Assembly (NCBI GenBank): GCA_964401385.1
Contig: CAYNYF010000005.1
Coordinates: 14,290-78,289 of the forward strand
Direction: 5' to 3'
DNA length: 64,000 bases
Source: CAYNYF01 sp964401385
GTDB taxonomy: Bacteria > Planctomycetota > Phycisphaerae > SM23-33
Shown here: positions 8,654 to 16,687 of the stretch, in pieces
Position numbering within the stretch: position 1 is the stretch's first letter
How the letters are laid out: every line of letters starts with the position of its first letter
The notes under the pieces: generated by a model
Database searches by the model: none
Told to the model about the DNA's origin: nothing
What the model saw: the letters and a program-made list of their open reading frames with translations, nothing else
Program-made: the position numbers and the translations under genes

Positions 8654-9664
8654 CTACAATACGGTCTCCAGCAACTTCATTCCATTTCCGAAAAAGACGG
8701 CCTCGAAAAAGCCTCGCCCCAGGTGCAGCCGGCCGGCCGCCTTCTTGATCGCTCGAAGCTCCTCGTACAGGAACGCGGTGAAGATAAGCTTCTGCTGCTC
8801 GTCGGAAATCGACAGGTGCCACGGAACCGGCGTCACGTACGTGTACTGGTCGTTGATCTCGACGGATTTTCCCGGCGCCAGGGCGATGGGAGTATCCGTG
8901 GCGAACAGGATCTTCTCCTGCGGCACCCGCCGGAAGAGATACTCCATCACCTCCCAGTTGTTCAGCATCGCCAGGTCGAAATACAGGTTCGGCAGGTCCT
9001 TCAGTCCGGCCAGGTTGCCCACGATGTTCTTGAGGAAATACGCCCTGCCGATGTGTGCAAGCACGATCTTTGCCCGCGGCCAGGCCGAGCAAAGCTCCAC
9101 GATCTGGGCCTGGTTGAGCGGATCGGCCAGGCGCCGGCTGCGGGGGATGTGCAGCATCACGATCAGGCCGAGATCGTCGGCCACGCGCATGATCGGCTCC
9201 GGGAGCATCTCGTGGATTTCCACCAGGTTGGGGTCGTCCTTCCTGACGTAGTCCAGGTAGGGCTTGAGGCCCAGGAAGCCCGACTCGATCACGTCGCGCC
9301 GAACCTCGCCGGCATCCTCGGCAGGGTCGACCAGGCGGAAGCCGAAGAACTGCCGTCTGTCGGCCCCGGCGGCGACGTATCGGTTGTTGGCGACCATATC
9401 GTACTGGACGTGGGGCAGGCCGAAGCAGACGGCCGACGTCTCCCGGCCGGGATAGGCCTCGGCGAGGTCCTGCCGCAGATCGTCGAAGCCGTACCTGCTG
9501 ATGAGATGCCCGGCGGAGGAGTAGGTGTGCCCGGCCGGCAGAGTCTTCTCGTCGAAGACGTGGACGTGAAAGTCCAGCACCCTGGCCGGCACGAACTCAT
9601 CCAGCTCTTCCCGCCAGATTGTCAGGTTGCGCGGGTGTTTCGTCGTCTGGCGCCACACGGGCAA
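8654..9664 (-). CDS. TIM-barrel amidohydrolase-family protein (first copy)
   Basis: About 336 residues from a TTG; a GTG two codons in is an alternative and neither has a strong ribosome site. The N-terminal strand carries HVHVF (metal-binding HxH). IVMLHIPRS, VLAHIGRA and FATDTPIAL provide later His and Asp positions. This is the amidohydrolase-2 pattern, shared by decarboxylases, lactonases and hydrolases of ring compounds. A second, shorter protein of the same superfamily is encoded at 56047-56841, again beside a UroD-like gene. Confidence 0.78.
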   Translation of the reverse strand: MPVWRQTTKHPRNLTIWREELDEFVPARVLDFHVHVFDEKTLPAGHTYSSAGHLISRYGFDDLRQDLAEAYPGRETSAVCFGLPHVQYDMVANNRYVAAGADRRQFFGFRLVDPAEDAGEVRRDVIESGFLGLKPYLDYVRKDDPNLVEIHEMLPEPIMRVADDLGLIVMLHIPRSRRLADPLNQAQIVELCSAWPRAKIVLAHIGRAYFLKNIVGNLAGLKDLPNLYFDLAMLNNWEVMEYLFRRVPQEKILFATDTPIALAPGKSVEINDQYTYVTPVPWHLSISDEQQKLIFTAFLYEELRAIKKAAGRLHLGRGFFEAVFFGNGMKLLETVL

Positions 9665-9715
9665 TTGCTTTCACTTTCGAGGCCCGCGGCCTGCGGCAGG
9701 CCGTCGCGGGCGAGA

Positions 9716-10855
9716 TTACGCCGGGGCGTCGCCCCAGTCGGGCACGTCCATCCATTCGCCGTCCTTCAGCGCGGATTTGTGGGCCATCACGCCGGGGGCG
9801 AAGTATCGCGCCGCCTCCCAGGCGTTGACGCTCGGCCGGCGGCCGGCGGCGACGGCATCGACGAACTCGTGCACCAGGTAGGCGTGGGAGCCGCCGTGCC
9901 CGCCGTAGACCTCCACGTCGCTGGAGCTTTCCCGGCTGAACGCCTCCAGCACCTCCGGCGGCAGCGGGTCGCGCATCTCCTCCGGCGCCAGCGGCGTGAT
10001 GTCGCTCTTGGTCACCCAGTGCGCCCCCCAGGGCTCGTCGATGAACGAGCCCTCCGTGCCGAACAGGCGGAACCCCTCGCGGCCGCCATGGCCGACGCGG
10101 CGGTACTCGCACACGCGCGCGACCGCCCCGCCGCTCAGCCGGAAAAACGCCGTCTCGTTGCTGAAGACGTTGCCGGAGACCGTATCCTGGCGGAACCAGT
10201 CGTCGTTGGGGTGCACGTAACCGATGGCCGAGACGCGCGTGACCCGCTCCCTCATCACCGAGAGGAACCCGCCGATGGAGTGCGTGGGATAGTGCATGGG
10301 CACGCCGCCGCTGTGGGAGATGTCCCACTGGTCGCCGCGGCGATTCCGCGCCACCTCGCGCAGGCCGTGGTCCAGGTCGTGAAGATACTCGCCCTCGGCC
10401 AGGACGAAGTTGCCGAAGGCCTCCTCGGCCGCGCGGCGGCGGCAGTACATCGCCTGCGGGCGGTAGTAGCTGGTCTCGCCCATCATGTAGTGCATGCCCG
10501 TCCGCGTGCAGGCGGCGATGATCTTGTCGCACCAGTCGAGCATCTTGTCCCCCTCGGCCAGGCAGATCATGGGCACGGCGCTGTAGACGTGCTTGCCGGC
10601 CTCCATGGCCTGGATCGCCTGCGGGGCGTGCAGCCACGGCTGGGTGATGATGGCGAGGGCCTGAACGTCGGTCCTGCAGATCTCGTCCAGGCTGGCGTAG
10701 GTCTCGGCGATGCCGAATCGCTCGGCCACCTTGGCCAGCCGCCCGGCCTTGACGTCGCAGAGGGCGATCCGATCCACCAGGGGATGGTCCCGGAAGAGCC
10801 GGACGAACCCCTGCCCGAACATCCCCACGCCGACGATGCCAATGCTGATTCCCAT
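9716..10855 (-). CDS. Gfo/Idh/MocA-family oxidoreductase (second copy)
   Basis: 379 residues from ATG 10855. The NAD-binding loop is GIVGVGMFGQGFV. It has TQPWLHAPQAI and GKHVYSAVP where the EKP motif is expected, so the conserved Lys is replaced (SAVP instead of EKP). The C-terminal half includes GGVPMHYPTHSIGGF and a His-rich GGHGGSHAYLVHEFVDAV. Loss of the EKP Lys could mean altered chemistry. It is sequence-divergent from the first copy, so the two probably act at different steps. Confidence 0.83.
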   Translation of the reverse strand: MGISIGIVGVGMFGQGFVRLFRDHPLVDRIALCDVKAGRLAKVAERFGIAETYASLDEICRTDVQALAIITQPWLHAPQAIQAMEAGKHVYSAVPMICLAEGDKMLDWCDKIIAACTRTGMHYMMGETSYYRPQAMYCRRRAAEEAFGNFVLAEGEYLHDLDHGLREVARNRRGDQWDISHSGGVPMHYPTHSIGGFLSVMRERVTRVSAIGYVHPNDDWFRQDTVSGNVFSNETAFFRLSGGAVARVCEYRRVGHGGREGFRLFGTEGSFIDEPWGAHWVTKSDITPLAPEEMRDPLPPEVLEAFSRESSSDVEVYGGHGGSHAYLVHEFVDAVAAGRRPSVNAWEAARYFAPGVMAHKSALKDGEWMDVPDWGDAPA

Positions 10856-10908
10856 GGTTTTCCCTTTCGCGTCTTTGCTCCGGTTCGCTTGTCTTCCTGC
10901 CCCGCGGC

Positions 10909-12084
10909 CTAGGCGTGGCCGCGGCCGTGCTCGCGGTAGTGATGCAGGCCTTCCATGAAGGCGCGGACGTTTTCCCGATTCGTGCCGGGGGCGATGCTGC
11001 TGCTGGCGCCCAGCATCAGCCCGACCTCCGGTCCGTTGGCCACGAGCCACTTCATCTGGTCCACCACGTCCTGCCGGCTGCCGAAGGGCAGCGTCGTGGT
11101 CACGGACACGCCGGCGATGATGAACAGGGGCCCGCCCGCGCGGTCCTTCATTTGGCAGATGCGGGCGTAGTCCATGCCGTCCTCGTATTGAAAGCCCTGG
11201 AACCCGCCGATTCCCGCCTCGATCAGCCGCGGCACCATCGCCATCAGGTTGCCGTCGCAATGCCACAGCAGGCGGATGCCGGCGTCGCCGAACGGCTCGA
11301 TCGCCCGGGCGAAGTGCGGCAGCCAGATCGCGTCCAGCGTCTTGACGTCCACCAGCGTCCCGCGCGAGTCAGCCATGTCGTGATCCAGCCGGAGCTGCCG
11401 CGGCAGGCCGCCCTCGACGATGGCCCTGGCGGCCAGGCGGTTCCGCAGCACGGACAGGTCGGCCTGCTGGGCGAAGTCCCGCTCCATCACGTCAGGGAAC
11501 AGGGCGTAGGCCGCGAAGTAGTCGGCGTAGCCGTAGGCGCCGTAGTGCAGCCCGGGAAAGCTCTGGAAGCCGTCGCTGTAGGGCCCCTTGAGCAGGTCGC
11601 CCCCGAAGCGCCTCTGAAGGCTCGCCTCGCTCTCGATCAGCTCGGCCAGGCGCGCGGGGGCATCGGCGTCAAACGCCTCGATCTCGGCGGCCCGGCGGGG
11701 GAAAACCACCGTCTCCATGTGCTCGACGACGGCCTCGGGGGAGTCGATCTCGATGCCGTCCAGGACGACCCTCTCGGCCCCGGTGGTGGCCTTTCGCGGC
11801 GTGGCGGAGGAAAACCCGTCCTGCTCCATGGTCAGCGGGTTGGTGGGGATGAACTGATCGATAAAGCACGCGCCGGCGAGCTGCTGGAAGGCTAGGTAGA
11901 CCGTCTCCGGATCGGCGGCGAAATCGCCGGGCCGCCGCCCGGTCGCCTGCTCGATGAAGGGCACGTCCATGACGTGGACGATCCAGCCGGGAATGCCCCG
12001 GACGGGCTTCATGGCGAGGGTGTCCCAGGCCAGTTGCGCCCGGCCGCCCCATCTGCCCGCCAGGGATTCGTAGTACCCTTGCAT
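10909..12084 (-). CDS. Uroporphyrinogen decarboxylase-family (MtaA/CmuA-type) protein
   Basis: 391 residues from ATG 12084, which follows AGGACGG; a GTG five codons upstream is possible. It has the TIM-barrel family pattern, with RLLWHCDGNLMAMVPRLIEAG in the C-terminal half (the HxDG motif used in methyltransferase-type members) and GLMLGASSSIAPGTNRENV near the end. The genomic setting is catabolic and there are no haem genes, so haem synthesis is unlikely. Methyl transfer or decarboxylation of a pathway intermediate is possible. Function not established. Confidence 0.78.
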   Translation of the reverse strand: MQGYYESLAGRWGGRAQLAWDTLAMKPVRGIPGWIVHVMDVPFIEQATGRRPGDFAADPETVYLAFQQLAGACFIDQFIPTNPLTMEQDGFSSATPRKATTGAERVVLDGIEIDSPEAVVEHMETVVFPRRAAEIEAFDADAPARLAELIESEASLQRRFGGDLLKGPYSDGFQSFPGLHYGAYGYADYFAAYALFPDVMERDFAQQADLSVLRNRLAARAIVEGGLPRQLRLDHDMADSRGTLVDVKTLDAIWLPHFARAIEPFGDAGIRLLWHCDGNLMAMVPRLIEAGIGGFQGFQYEDGMDYARICQMKDRAGGPLFIIAGVSVTTTLPFGSRQDVVDQMKWLVANGPEVGLMLGASSSIAPGTNRENVRAFMEGLHHYREHGRGHA

Positions 12085-12120
12085 GGTTCCGTCCTGCACG
12101 CTCTCCGGCCGGGGCGAGGG

Positions 12121-13521
12121 CTACCCGCGGCCCAGCTCCTCGGCCGTCTCGCCGATGGCCTGGTCGATGATGTCCAGCCCGCGCAGCAACTCGGCCTCGT
12201 TCATCACGATCGGCGGGCTCATGCGAAGGATGTGCCCGGCCGGGATCCACGCCAGGCCCTTCCGGAAGGCCTTGACGTAGACCATCCTGCCGGCCTCGTC
12301 AAATGGTTCTTTCGTGGAGCGGTCCTTGACCAGCTCCACGCCCATCAGGCAGCCCCTCGCCCGCACGTCGCCGATGATTCCGTGGGAGGACTTCATCTCC
12401 TCCAGCCGCTTGCCGGCGATCTCGCCCAGCCGGCGGCTGTTTTCCAGCAGCCCCTCTTCCTCGATCACCTCGATGGACGCCAGCGCGGCCGCACACGCCA
12501 TCGGGTTGCCGCCGTAGCTGCTGGAGGCGCTGATCCGATCGAAGTTGTCCCGAATCCCCTCGCGGGCGACGCAGGCGGTGACGGGAAAACCGTTGCCCAG
12601 CCCCTTGCCCAGCGTCACCACGTCCGGCAGCACGCCCCAGTGCTCCATGCACAGCCACCGTCCGGTGCGGCCCATGCCGGTGAGTACCTCATCCGCCACC
12701 AGCAGGATGCCGCGCTCGTCGCAGAAGCCCCGCAGCGCGGGGAAGAAATCATCCGGCGGGGTGATGGTGCCGGCCCAGCCCTGGATCGGCTCCAGCACGA
12801 ACGCCGCCACCTGAGCGGTCGTGCCCTCCCGGATGAACTGGTCGTAGTAGGAAAGGTAGGCCTGCGTGTCCGGCGAGCCGTCCGGGCGCGCCCACAGCGG
12901 CCGGTACGTGTCCGGCCGGGGCAGCATGTAGAACCCCGGCATCCGCGTGGGCGCGTACATCGGATTCATCCGGGCGCAGGAAACCGACCCCAGCGTCTTG
13001 CCGTGGAAGTCCATGAAGCCCGACAGGAACTCCGTCCGCCCGGTCGCGGCCCGGCAGACGCGCATGGCCGCCTCCACCGCCACCGTGCCGCTGTCGTAAA
13101 GCTGCATGCCGTTCAGATCGCCCGGCAGAATCTCGGCGAGCTTCCTGACCAGCGCCTCCTTGACCGGCGTGGTGAAGTCGTGGCAGTTCATCAGCCGGCG
13201 GGCCCAATGGGCCACCGCCTCGCTGACCTTCGGGTGGCAGTGGCCCAGGCTGGTGACGTAGATGCCGCTGGAGAAGTCCAGGTACCGGTTGCCGTCCACG
13301 TCCTCCAGCGTAACCCCGCGGCCGCGGCTCCAGCAGACCGGAAAGAGCCTCACCTGGCCGGACAGCCCCTTGTAGTGGCCGGCGGCCGAGGCGTGCAGGC
13401 GGCGGCTCTCCGGCCCGGGCGGCGTGGTCACAATGTTCGGCACCCGCGACAGGTCCGCGCGGCACCAGTCCCGGTCGTACTCAACCTTGGGAATGATCTG
13501 CTCCGCTGCCGTCTTCGACAT
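12121..13521 (-). CDS. Class III PLP-dependent aminotransferase (first of a tandem pair)
   Basis: 466 residues. ATG 13521 is chosen because it follows AAGGAAGG and leaves a short gap after the preceding gene; the GTG 21 bases upstream would overlap that gene's stop. Fold-type I motifs are intact: DSGTVAVEAAMR in the substrate domain, LLVADEVLTGMGRTG with the PLP-pyridine Asp, and VTLGKGLGNGFP with the Schiff-base Lys. Class III enzymes transfer amino groups to or from omega-amino compounds, semialdehydes or amino sugars. It sits directly behind a second class III enzyme. Confidence 0.87.
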   Translation of the reverse strand: MSKTAAEQIIPKVEYDRDWCRADLSRVPNIVTTPPGPESRRLHASAAGHYKGLSGQVRLFPVCWSRGRGVTLEDVDGNRYLDFSSGIYVTSLGHCHPKVSEAVAHWARRLMNCHDFTTPVKEALVRKLAEILPGDLNGMQLYDSGTVAVEAAMRVCRAATGRTEFLSGFMDFHGKTLGSVSCARMNPMYAPTRMPGFYMLPRPDTYRPLWARPDGSPDTQAYLSYYDQFIREGTTAQVAAFVLEPIQGWAGTITPPDDFFPALRGFCDERGILLVADEVLTGMGRTGRWLCMEHWGVLPDVVTLGKGLGNGFPVTACVAREGIRDNFDRISASSSYGGNPMACAAALASIEVIEEEGLLENSRRLGEIAGKRLEEMKSSHGIIGDVRARGCLMGVELVKDRSTKEPFDEAGRMVYVKAFRKGLAWIPAGHILRMSPPIVMNEAELLRGLDIIDQAIGETAEELGRG

Positions 13522-13534
13522 CGCTGGCCTTCCT

Positions 13535-14929
13535 TCATCCACGGGCGCCCGCGGCCGACGACCGCAGCAGCGACCGGAACTTCTCGATGATGAAATCCAC
13601 GATCTGCTCGTCCGCCGCCAGGGAGAGCTTGGTCAGGATCGTGCTGTGCCCGGCGTGATACGCGTGCACGCGGACCCACAGCCCGGCCTCGACCGCCCGG
13701 CGGTGAAAATCCAGCGCGTCCTCGACCCGGCGGAACTTCAGCCCCGCCAGGTGCCGCTTGCCGCGGGCGTCCTGAACGACGCCGCCGAACTCCTCGGCCA
13801 GTTCCGAGAGCCGCCCCAGGAAGCGGTCGCCCACGGCCGCGAGCCGCTCGCCCTGCCCGGAGACCATGTCCATCACGCACAGCCCGACGTAGCTGGCCAG
13901 CGAGGCGCTGCCGTTGGTGTTGATCGCGTCATACTGGCCGAGCACATCGTAACGGCTCTTGTACAACACCGCCGCCAGCGGATGGAAGCCCGCGGTCATG
14001 CCCTTGCCGGCGATGACCATGTCCGGGACGAAGCCCATCGTGCGGTAGGCGAAGATCTCCGGCTGCCAGAAGCCGGTCTGGATTTCGTCCATGCACATGA
14101 TCGCGCCGGCCTCGTCGCACAGCCGCCGAGTGAGTTGCAGGTACGACGGCTGGAGGGGGAGAGCCTCGCGGTTCATCATGATCGGCTCGGCCCAGAAGGC
14201 GGCGACGCGCCGGCCATGGCGGCGAAAGACCGCCTTCAACTCTTCGGCATCGTTCGGCTGGACGGTGGCGACTTCCAGGCCCTTGACGTACTGCCGCCAC
14301 ATGCCGCGCATGTACTGGGGAACCATGTCGGTGCCGTGGTAGTTGCCGTCCAGAACCACCACCACCGGCTTGCCCCTGCCCCGGTGGGCGCGCTTATACC
14401 AGACAAGCTGCATCTTCAGGGCCGCCTCGCAGGCGACCGAGCCGGTGCAGCAGCCCAGCAGCACCGTGTCGATGGGGTCCCGCTGGCCGGGGGGGCTGGC
14501 CGCCTCCACCAGCCGGTGGGCCAGGCGCTTCACCGGCGCCTGCGGGATGTTGGCATGGTTGTCCCAGACGACCCCGGCCGCGACGGCCTCGTTGATGGCC
14601 GCGCACAACTGCGGGTGGTTGTAGCCCCAGAGCATCTGGTAGTGCCCGGAGGTGCAGTCCAGGTACAGCCGCCGCTGCTCGGTGAGGTAGAACAGCCCGC
14701 GCCCGACCAGCAGGTCGTCGCAGGCGGCCGTCTGGCTTCCGCCGAAGGAGTCCTGAAGGGCCGTCTTGTCGACCGGCGTCAGCGCGGGGATTTCCTCAAT
14801 GGTCTGGCCGACGCGGGCCAGGAGCTGGTCGGTCGGCCCGGTGAGGAAATCCAATCCGGCCCGCATGCTGGCGAGCGTCTGCCCGCCGTCGGGCCCCAGC
14901 AACGAAGCGGCTGTCGAGAGCTGTGTCAT
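13535..14929 (-). CDS. Class III PLP-dependent aminotransferase (second of the pair)
   Basis: 464 residues, ATG preceded by GGAG seven bases upstream. It keeps the catalytic set: LLGCCTGSVACEAALK in the cofactor-phosphate region, IMCMDEIQTGFWQ with the PLP Asp, and MVIAGKGMTAGFHP with the Lys. It differs markedly from the adjacent enzyme, so this is not a recent duplication. The pair may run in opposite directions, one removing and one installing an amino group, or they may form a hetero-oligomer. The substrate is unknown. Confidence 0.86.
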   Translation of the reverse strand: MTQLSTAASLLGPDGGQTLASMRAGLDFLTGPTDQLLARVGQTIEEIPALTPVDKTALQDSFGGSQTAACDDLLVGRGLFYLTEQRRLYLDCTSGHYQMLWGYNHPQLCAAINEAVAAGVVWDNHANIPQAPVKRLAHRLVEAASPPGQRDPIDTVLLGCCTGSVACEAALKMQLVWYKRAHRGRGKPVVVVLDGNYHGTDMVPQYMRGMWRQYVKGLEVATVQPNDAEELKAVFRRHGRRVAAFWAEPIMMNREALPLQPSYLQLTRRLCDEAGAIMCMDEIQTGFWQPEIFAYRTMGFVPDMVIAGKGMTAGFHPLAAVLYKSRYDVLGQYDAINTNGSASLASYVGLCVMDMVSGQGERLAAVGDRFLGRLSELAEEFGGVVQDARGKRHLAGLKFRRVEDALDFHRRAVEAGLWVRVHAYHAGHSTILTKLSLAADEQIVDFIIEKFRSLLRSSAAGARG

Positions 14930-14933
14930 GTTG

Positions 14934-15743
14934 CTACTCCAGACTGTACTTGGCGATCATCGCCTCCGGGGCGGCGTTTTCCCTGACGACCTCGCACAGG
15001 GCGGCCTGAAAGGCCTGGGGGTCGGGAACCTGGATGGCGTTGCGTCCGAAGACCACCCCGGCCGCGCCGGTCGAAACCTCCGCCGCCGCCAGGGCAAGCG
15101 CCTCCCGCTGCGTGGGCAGCCGCTCGGCCCCGAGGGCGAGCACGGGAACCGGACACGTGCCGGTGACCTCCTCGAATCGGCAGGTGCAGAAGGTTTTGAT
15201 CGCGTCGGCGCCCAGCTCGGCCACGATCCGGCTGCCGATGCGCACGTTCTCATGTAGCTCCTCTGCCGACATGTCGGCGTGTCCGGTCGGGAAATACTCG
15301 CCGATGACGGGAATGCCCAGACGGTGGCAGCGGTTCATCGCCCGGGCGAACACGGACACGTTGGCGGCGTCGCGCTGCTCGGACCCGGTCCGCAGCGTCA
15401 GCGACACCAGGGCGAGGTCCATCCCCTCGCGGAGGGCGTCCTCGGCATCGTAGCAGTCGGCGCTGGGGGCCTCGCGGCAGCCCCACGTGAAGCAGTACAC
15501 CGAGTTCCAGTTCAGCCGGACCGCGGCCAGTGGTCGGCGCCGCCCGGCGAAGATGCCGCAGCAGTGTCGCAGCATCCCCGGCGACAGCAGGACCGCGTCG
15601 ACGGCCGGGTTGATCTTCCCGGCCGTGGCGGGCAGGTCCTCCATGCCGGCGATGGGCCCGTCGAACAGGCCGTGGTCGATGGCGATGATGACCGCCCTGC
15701 CGTCGCCCAGCAGCCGCCGCATCCGGATTTCACGACCGTCCAT
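14934..15743 (-). CDS. DeoC/LsrF/FbaB-family class I aldolase
   Basis: 269 residues; ATG 15743 preceded by GAGGAAAG. The N terminus has VIIAIDHGLFDGP, the hallmark first strand of the DhnA/LsrF-type class I aldolases. The putative Schiff-base Lys lies in GADAIKTFCTCRFEEV. Later strands hold VPVLALGAER and GAAGVVFGRNAIQ for phosphate binding. It should cleave or form a C-C bond with a phosphorylated ketose. Placed first after the regulator, it suggests that the pathway ends in C3 fragments. Confidence 0.82.
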   Translation of the reverse strand: MDGREIRMRRLLGDGRAVIIAIDHGLFDGPIAGMEDLPATAGKINPAVDAVLLSPGMLRHCCGIFAGRRRPLAAVRLNWNSVYCFTWGCREAPSADCYDAEDALREGMDLALVSLTLRTGSEQRDAANVSVFARAMNRCHRLGIPVIGEYFPTGHADMSAEELHENVRIGSRIVAELGADAIKTFCTCRFEEVTGTCPVPVLALGAERLPTQREALALAAAEVSTGAAGVVFGRNAIQVPDPQAFQAALCEVVRENAAPEAMIAKYSLE

Positions 15744-15761
15744 ATTCTTTCCTCGCTTCCG

Positions 15762-16541
15762 TCATGCCAGCGTCACCTTGACTCCCCGCCGCCGCATGGC
15801 CGCCACGAGCGACCCGCTCGCCCGCCGATCCGTGATGAGTTCATCCACGTCCTGGATGCGGGCGAACCTGGCGGCGGCGGTGCGCCCGAGCTTGTCGGCG
15901 TCGGCCACGACGATCACCCGCCGCGCCCGCCGGACCATCAGGGCGGCCACGCCGGCAACCTCCGCATCGTCGGCGAAGCTGCCTCGCTGCGGGTCCACGC
16001 CGTCGCTGCCGACGAAGGCCACGTCGGCCCGCATCTGCCTTAGCGCCGCCTCCGTCTCGGCCCCGGCTAGGTCCGGCGAGCCGTCGCGGACGCGCCCGCC
16101 CAGCAGCACCAGCGCCACCGGCTCGCGCGACCACAGCTCGGCCGCCACCGCCAGCGAGGACGTGACCACGGTGCAGCGCCGCCTCGTCCGCGCCAGGGCC
16201 CGGGCCAGCGCCAGGGTCGTGGTGCCGGTGTCCACGAAGACCGTATCGCCCGGCCTGACCCTCCCGACCGCGGCCGCGGCGATGCGGCGCTTCTCAGGCA
16301 GGTGCGACAGGTGCCGCTGGCTGAAGGCGTATTCGAAGGTGATCCTCCCGGCCGGCACCGCCCCGCCATAGCTGCGGATGGCCACGCCGGCCGAGGCCAG
16401 CGCCGCCAGATCGCGCCGGATCGTCATTGCCGTCACGCCGAGCCTCTCGGCCGCCTCGGAAGTGCGGATCCGCTCGCTCGATCGCAGCAGCCGGGTCAGG
16501 ACCCGCCGGCGAAGCTCTGCCTCTCTGGAAGATCGCGACAT
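15762..16541 (-). CDS. DeoR-family transcriptional repressor
   Basis: 259 residues. The N-terminal winged helix reads SSERIRTSEAAERLGVT with the recognition helix MTIRRDLAALASAG, the classic DeoR signature. The C-terminal sugar-phosphate sensor domain has VFVDTGTTTLALARAL and VVTSSLAVAAEL, and ends with the DKLGRTA and DVDELITD motifs. Such repressors are released by phosphorylated sugars. It is the first gene of the twelve-gene cluster and has a palindrome overlapping its own -10 box, so autoregulation together with the cluster is likely. Confidence 0.92.
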   Translation of the reverse strand: MSRSSREAELRRRVLTRLLRSSERIRTSEAAERLGVTAMTIRRDLAALASAGVAIRSYGGAVPAGRITFEYAFSQRHLSHLPEKRRIAAAAVGRVRPGDTVFVDTGTTTLALARALARTRRRCTVVTSSLAVAAELWSREPVALVLLGGRVRDGSPDLAGAETEAALRQMRADVAFVGSDGVDPQRGSFADDAEVAGVAALMVRRARRVIVVADADKLGRTAAARFARIQDVDELITDRRASGSLVAAMRRRGVKVTLA

Positions 16542-16558
16542 GAAACCACACGCCCAAT

Positions 16559-16577
16559 AATGTTCACTTCGAACATT
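16559..16577. promoter_or_regulatory. Palindromic operator overlapping the deoR-type promoter
   Basis: AATGTTC-ACTTC-GAACATT: seven-base inverted arms with a five-base spacer, 18 bp upstream of the regulator's ATG. TTCG/CGAA cores are common in DeoR-family operators. It overlaps the minus-strand -10 box at 16575-16580, so binding would block that promoter. Confidence 0.65.
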
Positions 16578-16602
16578 ATAACCGCCGCCCCCGCCACTGC
16601 AA
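16575..16602 (-). promoter_or_regulatory. Promoter of the DeoR-led catabolic cluster
   Basis: On the minus strand TTGCAG (16602-16597) is followed by a 16 bp spacer and a perfect TATAAT (16580-16575). Transcription would start near the palindrome and run into the regulator gene and the eleven genes behind it. Confidence 0.6.
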
Positions 16603-16648
16603 GCGCCAACCCGCCGCCGCGCGCGGCCGGCGCCACGGCCGCGCCGGC

Positions 16649-16677
16649 TTGTCGGCCAAGCCCGCGTCGGGTAGAAT
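16649..16677 (+). promoter_or_regulatory. Promoter of the MFS gene, apparently leaderless
   Basis: TTGTCG, a 17 bp spacer and TAGAAT at 16672-16677. The MFS ATG lies only ten bases beyond the -10, so the transcript should begin at or within a few bases of the start codon. No Shine-Dalgarno fits. Confidence 0.5.
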
Positions 16678-16687
16678 TGGTCCGAAC

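Noticed and set aside
2887..9251. Very long plus-strand open frames over the minus-strand catabolic cluster
   Set aside because: They mirror the real genes: the translations are rich in His, Arg, Gly and Pro with no domains, as expected for opposite-strand frames in GC-rich DNA.
10909..12084. hemE (haem biosynthesis uroporphyrinogen decarboxylase)
   Set aside because: The sequence resembles methyltransferase-type family members and sits in a catabolic operon with no haem genes.
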